The notes beneath the pieces were generated by a model that worked only from the letters and a program-made list of their open reading frames with translations, was not told the DNA's origin and searched no databases. A stretch of 64,000 nt of DNA from Thysanoteuthis rhombus (Eukaryota > Mollusca > Cephalopoda > Oegopsida > Thysanoteuthidae): contig OY735215.1 in assembly GCA_963457665.1 (NCBI GenBank), positions 46,146,138-46,210,137 of the forward strand, given 5' to 3'. The number at the start of each line of letters is the position of its first letter. The first letter of the stretch is position 1. Shown in pieces: positions 49,121-60,836 of this stretch. A program made the translations under genes and the position numbers.

Positions 49121-51800
49121 CATCTTGAGGGTAAAAAAACAAAACGAAAATTGCTCCAGACAATGTGCTGGATCCTCAGTGGATCATTCGAAAAAAGAAG
49201 ATGAAATATTTCTCTGCGTTGGGCGAACACGAAAAGGAACTGTATAGATACTTAAGAGTTCAATTAACAAAACAACGTTTTGTTCTTGAATTTCAAGACT
49301 GGTTAGTCCAACAAGGAGGTTGCAAAGTACCCACAGCCGGCAATACTACAACTGAAGACACAGCCCTCTCTTGATCAAGAAGCCTTATAAATTCGATGAG
49401 AGAAAGCCATTATTGGGCTAAAATCGTCTCTTAGCCCAACAAATGACTCGCCTAAAAAATCAGCCTTGTGAGCAACACATTCTTCTCTCTTTGTTCGTCT
49501 GTGGGTGTGTGGGTGTCTCCATGTGCTCCTGGTCACTTTGGGGGCGGGGAGGGCTACTACTTCGAAAATTCGCTCAAGTGTATGGTACCTGCAGATCTCA
49601 TCTAAACGCCGTTTTAGTTTTTTTTTGTTTTTTTTTTCAAACAAAAAATGCTCTTTGGGGTCTCTGTGGTCATTTTGGGACTAACTCAAATCTTGTGGAG
49701 GTTTTTTTTTTTTTTTTTTCAGATAAAAGATCATTTTGTAAGATAATTCCCAGTAGGTTTAGATAATTAGTTCTGGTTTGCGTGTTGGATAGAGTGACAC
49801 ATTTGTGCGAGGTACGAATATTTTATTTCTGAGTGGAGTGCCACCCACTGGTTTTTGACTCATACGATACTTCAATCTTCTTCTCTTTCTAGTCGCTTGA
49901 CCCAAACAACAATACTGACCAGATTACCATTACTTCATCTGGCCTCTGACAATCAACACATCCGAGCATCACTGACCCCATCCCCAACACCTTAAATTGT
50001 TTGTGAATTGTTTCAATCGAGAAGTTGAACGATACTTGATGATTACCAAATGCCATATACGACTAATGGCCGGAGATCTCAACGCTATGGTAAAAATAAC
50101 AACAAAGAGGATCATAGTCTGATTATACATATATATTTTTAATGATGACAGTGCTCATCTCAGAGATGAAGAGGAAAGATAAAATCTGGAAAATGTTTCT
50201 TTTTTAATCTCCCTCTTGTACTCAAGGTGTCGTGAGGGCGGGGTGGACGGTCACATCATTCTATTCATCCGTTTTCACTTTCCTTTTTTTTACTTCAGCA
50301 ATTTATTATAATACACTACCGGCTTGCCAGGCCCATTGAACCCGGTTCATCGATTTCATTTCCCGTGCTACAAACCGTCAGACTGCTCGCACCTCTATCA
50401 GATAGATATCTTCTGAAGTCCTGCGAATTTCAGATGACTTCTTGCTTTCGCCATTCTGGTGTAAATAATTGAAATCAAGCTGCAAGAGGAAGATAATTAG
50501 TGTGTCTCGGGCGCAATTAAATACATTTACAGGTATGCCTTGATTAGTACTCCATTCATTCGAAAATTACCTGTCCTATTCAAAACCACGCAGTTCAAGG
50601 TCTTATTATAATTTGATAAGTTTTTTTCTCAGCTTCTACTTAGATATATTAATTTGTACGCCAATACCTTAACATTAATACATCAAAACACGCACTAATC
50701 AAAACCGCACTATTCAAGGCGTTATTGTATTTTGTTTAACTACTTTAAACCTACAATCAATCAATCAAGACCACCAATCAATGAGGTACTTAGCATGAAT
50801 AGATTTTGTTCGATTTCTCTTCTTTTCATTTTTTGTTCATTTTCTTTGTTCGGGGCTTTGTGTAATGGCAGGGTTAGGGTTAGGGGTTAAGAGTAGGGGG
50901 GCATTGATCAACGGAAGAAAGGACAAAAACGCATAGGTTGATCCATTAACTGCGACTAGTAGCAAAGAGTAAATTGACATCATAGTCAATAATAGAACTA
51001 CGGTAGCGTCAAAATTTCAAGTCATGTAACAAAAATTCCATTGAATAGAAATATGACTGGAATAAGTTCTATGCATGACATCACTGGCATTTTTCTCTGG
51101 AAAACATCTAAAACAGAGTGAAGGAAAAAAACATTTAGAAACTATTATTAATAAACCCGCCATAATAAGGCCTAAAAAGCTCAAAAAGTTTTTTTTACTA
51201 ATATCATTCTCAGAATGGAGTACTGATGCTAATTTTTCAAGTCTGTAGAGAAAACAGTATGGTCTAGAGCGCTGGAACACACGAACTCACAAATACAAAA
51301 ACAATCATGCGCACATATTTGTTGGACCCTTTGTCATCTCTGATGGCTACGGTTGTTTAAAAGTTATCAATTGCAAGATAGAAGACCTTGTACAATACAA
51401 GTTGATCATTGCAAAATGAAGCCCTTTTCCATTTCAAGTTATCCATAGCAAGATAATCATTTGCAAGATAAAAGCCCTGACTCACAAATAGAGAAAATCA
51501 ATCTCAATAAGATAGAGGTTTTATAGAGTTAGCCAAAGACCTGGTAAAACAAAAACCACTGTCATTCGTAGCTGATGGATTAAAAGAGGTAATTACTATT
51601 TAAAATGATTTTTATGTGATAATAGTAATTCCAATCATTATTTTTTTTTAATTCGATTAATAATTTATTGATTTATTTATTTCGCACAATTGCATGTTTA
51701 GACCAGCTGGTGGTTGTCACTAGAAGTCGAGCGACAACAAGTCTTTAGCACCTTCTTTAGTCTTGCCAGACATAATACTGCCAAGGTTCATTAATCCTTT
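49121..51800. other. No gene in ~2.7 kb
   Basis: The plus frames at 49165-49374 and 49443-49766 have no domain. A ~37-bp phrase is duplicated at 50579 and 50699. Confidence 0.4.
51366..51480 (+). repeat. Short imperfect tandem units (attgcaagata type)
   Basis: attgcaagatagaagacctt, cattgcaaaatgaagccctt, atagcaagataatc and tttgcaagataaaagccctg follow each other. Confidence 0.4.
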
Positions 51801-52224
51801 TATTAGAAACCATCAACCAAAACAATCACCGACACTGTCAACATAGGTTTCGTTAGTTTTTAAGTTGGTTTGGTTGGCTATGTACGTATCACGCCTACTG
51901 GCCGCCCCGATGGAGCTACAAGGCTGACAATTTAATTATTAGCTCCTTATTTTATCTAGATTATTATGTTTTTGACCCTTCTCGTCCAAATATATTTGGG
52001 GTCAACTTGCAATATGAGTTTATGTTAAGTTGATCCTTCAGTTTGTGCCCGGCAGCATCTACACTTGCTTTTTGAAAAATTCAAACTTTTTTCCGGCGAG
52101 ATAAGTAACTTGTCCATTGATCACCCCTTTATTTCCAATTTTTTGATTGACCACCCCAAACACGGCATGCTGCCAAAGGGTGTTGATCAGGTGACGGATT
52201 TTATTTCGTGACTAACCAGACCTG
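51801..52224 (-). repeat. Dispersed repeat B, longest copy
   Basis: It runs from tattagaaaccatcaaccaa to gtgactaaccagacctg, ~424 bp. Both ends contain a ttagaaacc(a/g)tca-like or related phrase in inverted sense, suggesting a MITE, but the inverted repeat is weak. No coding capacity. Confidence 0.6.
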
Positions 52225-52362
52225 TTTGCTTATTCATTATCGTTGTATATCTGTTGTATCAACTGGAGGTTGACACACAAAAAGTGATTCAGATGCGATG
52301 GTTCGGCAAAAGGGAGAGTGGCGCACAAGTAACGAAGAAGTATCAAGGTTTCTTATAAGTAG

Positions 52363-52655
52363 GTAAAGTAGTGCCTTTACGCTGGCGATGGCTCCTCTTA
52401 TTACAGGCTTCTCTGTCTCGGCTGAACTTCGAAGTTCGAGATTTGCTTCATTTGAAATTTACTCGTAGTTGACAAGCACCAGGAGTGGCGTCACTCACTT
52501 CACCTGCTATTTCCTCATAGGATGAGAGATGTGTTCATGCCTTTGCCAAGGAAGGTGGCGCGAAGTGAACGCAATTTATCTCTGTCTGACCATGAACTCG
52601 GCCTGTCAATTTCTCTTTCTGTGCAGCTAACCACTGGGCCACCGGCACCTCCCAG
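52363..52655 (-). repeat. SINE-like repeat A, near-complete with tRNA-like head
   Basis: Read on minus: gtggcccagtggttagctgc (A-box-like), then ccgagttcatggtcagac (B-box-like), then the body gcgttcacttc, cttggcaaaggcatgaacac and atctctcatcctatgagg. A Pol III head of this form defines tRNA-derived SINEs. Confidence 0.6.
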
Positions 52656-52704
52656 GTTTCTTATGAGATCAAGAAAATAAGTAAGAACGAAAGAAATTTT
52701 CTCA

Positions 52705-52862
52705 GCTCACAATGTAGATCGCCGAAGATCACATGCAAAACCAGGGAAAAAAAAATTTAAGATGGCGTAACGAACTAGATAGGTTCAGAAAATACTGGCT
52801 CCGTATGATAGAGAGGTTTGGCAAATCTTGGGGAAGTCTCTGTCCAACGACGGGCGCTAACA

Positions 52863-52897
<35 letters not shown>
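52705..52897 (+). mobile_element. RTE-like LINE 3' end with (GAT)n tail
   Basis: A + strand frame encodes RWRNELDRFRKYWLRMIERF, then GKSWGSLCPTTGANR and a stop, directly followed by twelve GAT units (52862-52897). This is the clearest junction between coding end and tail in the window. Confidence 0.72.
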
Positions 52898-52898
<1 letters not shown>

Positions 52899-52959
52899 AG
52901 AAATTTTGATGGAAGGAGTAAAAGCACAAGGAGAAAAGGCTACAAAGAGAAGGGACTGC

Positions 52960-53290
52960 GTAACTGACAAGTGGAAAGAAGCGAACGAGTTAAGAAGGAA
53001 ATGAATTAAGAAAAAGAAGTAAAGGGAGGGAAAGAGAGAAAAAAAGCGGGGAAACATACACGAAAAAGATTTACGGAAAAAAGAAAAATGGTGAAAGAAA
53101 CGAAAAAAAAAAAAAGAAAGAAAATAGAAAAAGGCTATGAAGTAGAAAGAGTCTGATAGAAGGAAAATATATCTAAGATAGAAAGAATGAGAAAAAACGA
53201 GTAGAAAGAATGAGAAGGAAAAAGAAAATGGAAGAAAGAGAGAAAATGAGAGAAAGAAAAAATTTAAAAAAAGAAAGAAAACGGCAAAAG
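52960..53290 (+). other. Purine-rich tract
   Basis: Mostly GAAAGA-type sequence. The 161-residue Phe/Ser-rich minus frame covering it is a shadow, not a gene. Confidence 0.65.
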
Positions 53291-53599
53291 AAGGCTTCCT
53301 TCTCTCTTGACAGACAATGGAAGTGACATCTTCGGTGTGCAAGCCCAGGCAAAGTGTATGGACATCCTGGGATGCTCAGTCGACAAAATCCATCGACAAA
53401 ATCGACAAAATACCTCTTGGTAGTCCAAAGGAGAGCAGAACGTGATAGATCTCTGCATCATCTTGACTGCAGAGTCTGGCGGTAGGATGTCAAAGTTCGC
53501 CATTAGGAAGCTTTATTCCCTTGTTTTGAATCAGAGTAATCCTAGTAGCCTTCCCAAGGGTAAAAACCCAACTCTACCCTACTATTTACTTATAGTTGG

Positions 53600-53745
53600 G
53601 GGGGGGGGGGGTAGAAAAGATGGATCCGTGCCTTCTCTCGAGAGTATTAGTGCAAATCAGACTTGAACTGCTTTGATCGGAATTTGAACTCGACTCGACG
53701 ATGCCATTGTCTGCGCCGTTAACCACCACTCGTAGATCCGGAAGA
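53600..53745 (-). repeat. SINE-like repeat A with clear A and B boxes
   Basis: Read on minus: gagtggtggttaacggcgca, then cgagttcaaattccgatc, then the body gcactaatactctcgagaga and aggcacggatccatc. Box spacing fits a tRNA-like promoter. Confidence 0.6.
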
Positions 53746-54847
53746 CCAAAACGTAATAAGTGAAAGAAATTTAGAGAAAAAATAGAAAAAAGTACGATAG
53801 GAAAGACTGATCCAGAAAAGGAAAAAAAGAGAAAATAAAATTTTTTTCTTAGTTTTGACCCGCTTTTTTCATTCATCCTGTTTTTCTGTTGCTTTTCATC
53901 ATAACTTAAAACCGGATCGTAATTCTACAGCAACCGCTGGCGGGTGAGAGTTCGATTCTCGCTGCGAACTTACTCTTTATTTTCCAAATATGCTGTATAA
54001 TCGTTGCCATAAAATTAAGGTCCGATTCAAAGTTGTGATAAAAAGCAACTGGAAGTTAGGATGGCGGAGAAAAAAAAAAACAGTCAAAAATTGATAATAA
54101 TATTGCAATAGTTCATCCAAGAATAAATTTGGAAAAATTTAATGAGTAAAAAAGTCTCTAAGTTCGCCGAAAATTTCAAGAAAGAAAAAAAAATAAAAAT
54201 AGAAATCAGAATGACCTATAGAGCAAGTCTTTACGTATTTCTAAATATATTTTCGAAGATACCTAAGACCTGTCAGATTGGCTCAGTCTGTAAAAGAATC
54301 GTCTACCAATCACTGTAAGGAAATATTAATTTTATTCATCGGTTTGGATTAACGAGATTGGGACAGACCAACAGTGAAGAGTTTAACTCACTTTAATTTG
54401 GTGAGAATTGCTTCCTCGTCTTGTACTTGTTATGGCAGGAAAACCAAGTCAAGTCCAATCTTGGACTGGAGTTTGACATAAAAAATAGTAGAATTAGAAA
54501 GAGAGCAAAGCGACGAAAGAGAGGAAGAAAAATACGACGAAAAGAGATTTTTTATAAATAAAAGAAAGAGAAATCAACAAAGACAAGAATGTGAAACAAA
54601 GAAAGAAGGAAATGTAAAAGAAAAAGAAAAAAGGAAATGTGAATGAAAGATAGAAAGAAAGATTACTTGAATCAAACTGATTACATAAAACAAGTCAATA
54701 TTTACTGAAAGTTGCTCCACTTCCCAGCCTGACTGGGTTAGCCTGATGAGGCGAAGACCAAAGGTAGGAGTTTCTCTCTTTAGATTCAGAGTTGTCCGTC
54801 TCCTACACTGGTTACCAACCAATTCTAGAAAGTCTAGTCTAGTCAGC
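53746..54847. other. No gene seen
   Basis: A-rich and purine-rich. A tRNA B-box-like gagagttcgattctcgc at ~53945 lacks the rest of a tRNA. Confidence 0.35.
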
Positions 54848-54985
54848 TATTTTCACCAATAGCCGGGCGGAGGAGAAATGGATCCATACCTTCCTCAAAG
54901 GTATTAATGTGACGTGAACGAATTATCTCACCCAGAGTCTGACTTCGCCCATTTCATTTCCTGCCCTCCTCGTTGTTAGGCCCAC
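54848..54985 (-). repeat. SINE-like repeat A, copy
   Basis: Body agccgggcggaggagaaatg, gatccataccttcctcaaag, gtattaatgtgacgtgaacg and cccagagtctgacttcgccc. Confidence 0.5.
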
Positions 54986-55127
54986 ACCAACCTCTTCTTA
55001 TATTTTTCAATGTTAATCAAGGATTAACAGTAACAAACACAATATGATGAAGAGGCTCCGATTAAAAAACATAATAATAATGAATTACTAGACATGTGGT
55101 AGGAACATGCAAATACATGAATAACAA

Positions 55128-55143
55128 CAGCAACAACAACGAC

Positions 55144-55219
<76 letters not shown>
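55128..55219 (+). repeat. (AAC)n(AAT)n array
   Basis: Short AAC/GAC start, then about 75 bp of AAT. Confidence 0.9.
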
Positions 55220-55639
55220 TGGCAACAACACAAATGAAAACCTGACTATCCCAGCCCTATTTTCCATTCATTGAAACCCCATTTTGAGTTGACCAAACAA
55301 GAGAAAAAGTGTACGAAGAAACATGTAATGTCAATATCACATCGAATAGAGACAAAAAAAAAAAAAAAAAAAGGAAAAAAATGACTTCTATATTATTTTT
55401 GACGTTTGGTGTTCATTGCATAACACTTTTCCCGCTTAAAACAACATCGCCCTCTGGTGGACTTTTGACGATCAGGTTAATCAATATGCGTCTTAGATTT
55501 TATTAATTGCCCACAAGTTCCTCTTTACCTTGCACATGTGTCAATAAAACCAACAGCATCTTCTTTTTCTTCTTTTTCATGATTCGTTTACATTTCATAT
55601 CAATAGAAAATGGGGGCTTTCGTTTGAGATCAAGTGAAA

Positions 55640-55880
55640 GCAAGTACCCTAAATACTCCAGCATTCTTCACAGTATTCTACCCGATTTCTGTAGTGCGAT
55701 CGTCTGGATAGTTTCTGCTCTTCCCCAGATTCCTAGTTCTCCAAACCTCTTTGTTAGGTTCTTTGGGTCTGTTTGCAGGGCCCCAACCACTTTTGGCATT
55801 GCTGTTGTCCACAAGTTTCACAACTTCTTGGTAAGGTCTAGACATTTGTCTAACTTTTTACTTTCTTTCATCTTCATCCC
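55640..55880 (-). pseudogene. LINE polyprotein C-terminal fragment, minus copy
   Basis: The minus strand encodes KESKKLDKCLDLTKKL, then PKVVGALQTDPKNLTKRFG, then IQTIALQKSGRIL and RMLEYLG. This matches the extreme C-terminus of the LINE type seen at 15.3 kb (KEKEKYQDL...VVIGALGT...LLQKTALLGTARILRK). Stops interrupt it. A copy of the same module lies on the opposite strand less than 100 bp away. Confidence 0.6.
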
Positions 55881-55959
55881 GTGATCTGCTGAAATAGCAA
55901 AATCTGCTACCTGACACATTCTTTTCTCACTATCATAAGATATGGTCCTCTGACCAGGA

Positions 55960-56110
55960 TTGGGTGAGCTGTTTGAATCTCATCGACCAAAATTGAAGGA
56001 ACTTGAGATAAGCGGAAGGACTGCGATTCTGCTGACCACAGCACTACTGGGGTCAGCACGAATATTAAGAAGAAAACAGTAAATATAAAATTTACGACCT
56101 CCTGTCGTCA
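55960..56110 (+). pseudogene. LINE polyprotein C-terminal fragment, plus copy
   Basis: The + strand encodes PGLGELFESHRPKLKELEIS, then GRTAILLTTALLGSARILRR and a stop. This is the same C-terminal module as 55640-55880, in inverted orientation and diverged from it, so these are two old insertions or an inverted copy. Confidence 0.55.
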
Positions 56111-58031
56111 GCGATGGCCTGACAGCTAGAATGAAATAGTTTCTCGAGGAGGGTGCTGGAATATTGGATAGATTTGTCATCATTTGACCCCCAATGAAAA
56201 CTACCACATAGAGAAAAAAAGAAATAGAAAAAGATGGAACGAAAGAAATAAATAAATAAAGAAAGAAAGAATCAAGAAAGGAAGAAAACTAAGGTGAATG
56301 AAAAGAGAAAGGAGAAAGAACAAGATTACGAAAAAATACAAACAAAAAAGGGAAAGAGAATAGAAAACTCGAGAAACAAAAAATGAATGAGACACTAAAC
56401 ACTCGAAAGAGAATGAAGAAAAAGACCTGTTGGCATTTTATGCAGCAGTTTAAAAAAAAATGAAAAGAAACCAAGGTGATCAACTGGGATCTGAGCAAAC
56501 GATTGAGATTCGACCGTGTAAACCAAATGATTTATGCGTAAACGCAAAGTTGTCTTAAGGAATAAAAAGTAAAATTTTCTGTGAGTTGAAAATCGGATCA
56601 CTCAATCCAGGTCAGAAGACCATCTCTAGTCTTGGTAAACAATGAGAAGGACAGGTATTGTATACCGATGTTCAATCAAACTACAAAATATGATTTGAAG
56701 AAATTGAAAATTTGGAAAAATGTTAAAACCTCAACAACAAAAAAAAAAAAAACAGAAAAAGTGGGCCATTGAGATGACTGTTGTACTCATCGTTGTAGGC
56801 GCACTTGGAGGAGTCCGTAATAGTTTTTTTTTCTTTTCTATTTTTACCCATCCTTTCTTTTTCCATTTCTTTCTTACGTTTCTTCTTTTTCAATTTCTTT
56901 TTCTTTCTTTCTCCATTTCTTTATTCATTCGCCCATCGCATGGTGCGTGATTTCTTTGTTGTCTCAAAGGGTATATAACGTTTACTTCCAGATAGAAGCG
57001 AAGCTAAAGATTTGCTGGCCTGGGGACTTCACTCCATGGGGCCCCTGTAATATTTAGTGAGATCTGATAAATAAAAGGGAAATTATGTAATAAACATGTA
57101 CTATCGCTCAATTTGTGAGAAACAAGCCCAAAGGCTGATGTATTATTTATGCAATTCAAGTATGAACAAATATACCCTTCTTATCATGTAAGAATTGCAG
57201 TAGGTGAACTAGTACTTATAAAGCTTTTTGGACCCCCACATCAGGGGTTTAGGGGCATTTTCAAATAGCCCTCTTACTCCCCTAGCGATGCCTCAAGTTC
57301 CAGGAGAACACTTCTTCAATGCGCTTAGGGGATAGAATCAAAGCATCCGCTGACATCTGTGGTGTGCCTAACGACAAGGTAAAAAAGAACTGGGCAATTT
57401 TGTCCCTACCCTCATGTATGCATACAGGCTACCATTTTAACTCGACCTCGTGTCACATTCCGCCCTTGTGGGGAGGCGAATAAATGCTACCTTCGGAGAC
57501 CACGCCCAGTATTCCAACCTGTCACATCAGCAGGGAATGGACCTCCAATGCCCGCCGCCTCCTCGCTCCCATTTTCAGGAACCGCCACCACACCACCACC
57601 ATTATCACCATCATTATCAGCTGCAGCAGCATCACCATCATCATGATGAACACTAATACTACCTTTTCAATTACGACCTTTTTATGTTGGCCTAAATGAC
57701 CAGACAACGATACCTTTACTCTTACGACCAATTTTCTTTCCGTCTCCTACCCTTTTCTTTCTCTCTTCCACTCTTCCCTCCAACTACTCCTCACTCTTGT
57801 TTCATCTGTCCCTCATCTTTCGTCTCTCACTTATGAATATATATTTTCTTTTCCATCTTTTTCCTTCTCTCCCTCTGACTCTCTCTGACTCTCTCTTCCC
57901 TTCTCTCCCTAATATGCAAATAGATTTTCTCTTCGTTTGTTTCCAAGACCAAAAACTCGCCATCGACTTTCAATCCACGATTCTTTTTCAGTTGCATCTC
58001 ACTTGCGCCACGAACACCAACCTGAATAAGC
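56111..58031. other. Upstream region of the PAN exon
   Basis: Purine-rich 56205-56440, T-rich 56820-56930, unique sequence, then CT-rich 57735-57910. The 5' UTR and promoter of the PAN gene must lie here or further upstream, but no TATA box or initiator could be placed with confidence. Confidence 0.35.
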
Positions 58032-58449
58032 ATGTCCGGGAAAACTCTCTTGCTGCTGGCCCTCTGGGTGACGCACTCTCTTTGCACCGTGGTGAATCCT
58101 TACCAACGAAACCCAAAATCAACCGTCAACGACCCAGGTACCAATAAGAGCCAAGCAACAACTGAACATCCAGAGTCCACCGTCGGCAGGTCATTTTACC
58201 TGACCGTTGACCATCGCATGAAGGGGGACGTCTCAAGCGATTTGGAGGGACTTCTCTACCGGCATTTAGGGGACTATCCGGTTGACTCCCCTCAGCAGTG
58301 TACGTTGATATGCTTGTCTAACCCCCAGTGTCGATCAATCAGTTACAAGAAGGGCAAATGGCCCAGGTGCCATTTGCATGATATTAAGGTGGATGACTAT
58401 GTTATGCTTATAAAGGACCCGAACTGGGACATCTTTTCAACCTACGAAG
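58032..58449 (+). CDS. First coding exon of a secreted PAN/apple-domain protein
   Basis: This is the only convincing host coding exon in the window. It starts at ATG 58032 and runs 139 codons plus one base to a textbook donor (gaag|gtaagt) at 58449/58450, so the intron is phase 1. Residues 1-18 form a signal peptide (MSGKTLLLLALWVTHSLC). Residues 20-53 are a Ser/Thr/Pro/Asn-rich linker with one N-glycosylation sequon (NKS, 38-40). Residues ~54-139 resemble a PAN/apple module, with cysteines at 90, 94, 100 and 113 in the spacing C-x3-C-x5-C-x12-C and the core CTLICLSNPQC followed by RCHLHD. PAN modules bind protein or carbohydrate in secreted or surface proteins. The phase-1 intron just after the module fits exon shuffling. 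The start is preferred because the hydrophobic stretch follows it directly. Downstream exons were not identified, so the full architecture is unknown. Confidence 0.72.
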
Positions 58450-60419
58450 GTAAGTGTATATGATTATTATTGTACTTGCTGAGTTTTCAAATCAGTCAGT
58501 ATCTGGTGAATTTTTCTAAAGATCAAGTGACAGAAAGTATCCTCACTGTGCTGTATCGGCTTTTCTTCAAATTGCTGGACTTGAAAATCAGCATTTCAAA
58601 ACCTGGTTTCTGGTTTGCCTCGTGCAACTATCGCAGACACAAGCTAGGCATAGTGTTCATCGTCTTCGTCGAATGAGCAATTCCTCCAACCCTACCTGTT
58701 TGAGCATAGTGCATCAATATCTATAGGTATGACTTATGTTCCAAACTTTCCTGTGCTTTATCATTTCTCAATTGTCTTTCGTCTTCACCCTGTGGTCCGC
58801 TGGTACAAGAACATGATTTTACTGGTCTCAAATTTTGTGGCATAAATAATCCCATTTAACTCATCCTTTGACATGAGAATTGACCAAAAGGCCATGCTTA
58901 GGGTGTCCAAGAGTGGAAAACAAAATAGTTTATATTGGGTGATTGGTCTGGATCTCTGAGTCACAGAGTTGTTTATTTTCGAGGGCAGAATCTGTTTTGT
59001 ACTTATACCATCTATTTGCAGGGTTGAACCCAAGGTTTTTGCACAATTATCATTGTATCTCCGTCCCTATTTTTTGAGTGCTTTTTAAAATTATTACTAA
59101 CAAAATGACATGATTATTCAAGTTTGGAGACTTCAGCCTAGCCTCGGAGTATCTGTGTATTCTACCTTAGATCAAAGTGTCGATCCCAGCCCTCTGCCTA
59201 GGATCAAAGTATAGTAAATGTGTGCTAGGATCAACGTGTTGGCACCTCAACCTAGGATCAGAGTATAGTATCTGTGCGATCATTGAAAAGTTTTACACAC
59301 GCAACATTGAGAACAAGGTCTACAATCAAGAAGTCAGAGGAGTAACTTGAACCAGTCTCCATTGAGTGTTTCGCTATACACATACAGTTATCCGATGCCA
59401 TTCGCGGTTTTTTCATCAACAGTTTTGATAATTCGCAGTTCAGTATAGAATGATTTAATAGGAATATTTTGAAGAATTTTGCGGTGTACTACGATTAATT
59501 GAATCATAGAAAAATCGATGTACAGTATAGATTAAAAAAAATTAAAAAGTTTAGGAAATGCATCGTAATAATATTTGTATTATTAATAAGAAAAAAGATT
59601 GTATAAAAGTATCAACTGAAAAATTATTCACACACCATTAATCTTATTGCGATTGAAAACTCGAATCTATTTAATGTTTACGCTCAGGAACCGGTAAATC
59701 GAAAGTTTATTGAAGACATTGTATATTATCTGTGACCGGATGATATTTTTCGAAAAGCCACAAAAATATCAAGTTCAAATTGAATAGTTGTATAAAAAGG
59801 GGGGGGGAATGTTAACAATCACTGCACTATAGTTTTAGGAAATTTATGGTCTTCATTAATTAACTGTATATTTTTTATTAGTGTCTATCTTACACTTTTT
59901 TTTATCGCTTTTCCTTTAAAACGTTTTGTCATAATTGAATAGCTTCTTCCTATCGCCACTGCGTCACGACTTTTCAATTGTTTACTCTATCCACCTGGGT
60001 TTACCACTTATCCCATCCGTGATGACAGGGTTAAGGCAAGTCTCTTAGTTACCCTATCACAATGTTTACGTAATTGTTATGCAGCTTAATGAGCCCGTAT
60101 TTGCGCAAGCCGACCACCAGGACAAACAGACGCCCCAATCAACCACACCCACACACCTTTACATACCTGTTAGACACACCAAAAGAGAAATAAAAAAATA
60201 TATGTACAACTCTCAGAAGAGAAAAAAAGACAAGGAACAATCCCCATCTCACGCCTGTAGCCTTCCCACCCCCACTCTTACCTCTCCCACACTCTACAAT
60301 CATTCCCTCACCACCCATCAGCCCCCCTCCTTCTAAAAGTTTTTTCAAGTGAAAAATAAATATGCAAGGTTTAAAAATGACTGATGGTCGGGCAATTACG
60401 TAATCCATTCACCAATAAC
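58450..60419 (+). other. Putative first intron of the PAN gene (start only)
   Basis: The segment begins with the consensus donor gtaagt. No acceptor followed by a cysteine-rich or otherwise credible exon is visible before the next repeats. It is AT-rich and contains a short dispersed repeat (59140-59310). The intron probably continues past this interval and may leave the window. Confidence 0.4.
59140..59310 (+). repeat. Dispersed repeat E, copy 1
   Basis: The phrases cctaggatcaaagtatagta and cctaggatcagagtatagta recur about 60 bp apart. The block ends in attgaaaagttttacacacg. The same ending occurs at 61480-61505, just before an AT array. It is unclassified and non-coding. Confidence 0.45.
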
Positions 60420-60424
60420 AGAGA

Positions 60425-60725
60425 TTATGTGCCTGCCAAGGTTGACAGTGATGGTAACAGCTTTTTACAGCTACCACCGGAGCATGTGAGATAGTTATGG
60501 GTTCGCACAAGTATTTACTCTCACTATTTCTTCTCTGTCAAACACATTGTCAATGACGAGTTATTTTGATCAGATGTGTTAGTGATTAGTCGGAGCTGAG
60601 GGAGAAATGGATCCATACCTATCACATTAATGTGATAATGAACAAACAAGCTTAGCCGAAATTTGAACTCTCTTCGCTTGTTTTGTTTTCTGCAGTACTA
60701 TCCTTTATGGCTCCCGCTTCTACCT
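60425..60725 (-). repeat. SINE-like repeat A, long copy
   Basis: From the tail-side gtgcctgccaaggttgacag and aacagctttttacagctacc to the body gagggagaaatggatccata and gccgaaatttgaactctctt. It shares the tail region with the copy at 306-545, which supports a ~300-bp unit. Confidence 0.5.
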
Positions 60726-60730
60726 TCCCT

Positions 60731-60736
<6 letters not shown>

Positions 60737-60767
<31 letters not shown>

Positions 60768-60779
60768 GTGTGTGTGTGA
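60737..60779 (+). repeat. Compound (CT)n(AT)n(GT)n
   Basis: Same order as at 4199. Confidence 0.9.
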
Positions 60780-60836
60780 TGGCTGTCACGTCCATTTTGA
60801 GTTTGGCCATCACATGATGTCACACCAAATGATCAC

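Noticed and set aside
50870-50890. Telomere-like gggttagggttagggg
   Set aside because: Only two to three units, not enough for an interstitial telomeric array.
52857-53342. 161-codon minus frame, the longest in the window
   Set aside because: It spans a purine-rich tract and a GAT array, with Phe and Ile runs and no domain.
53935-53975. Possible tRNA T-arm (gagagttcgattctcgc)
   Set aside because: No acceptor, D-arm or anticodon arm fits around it.
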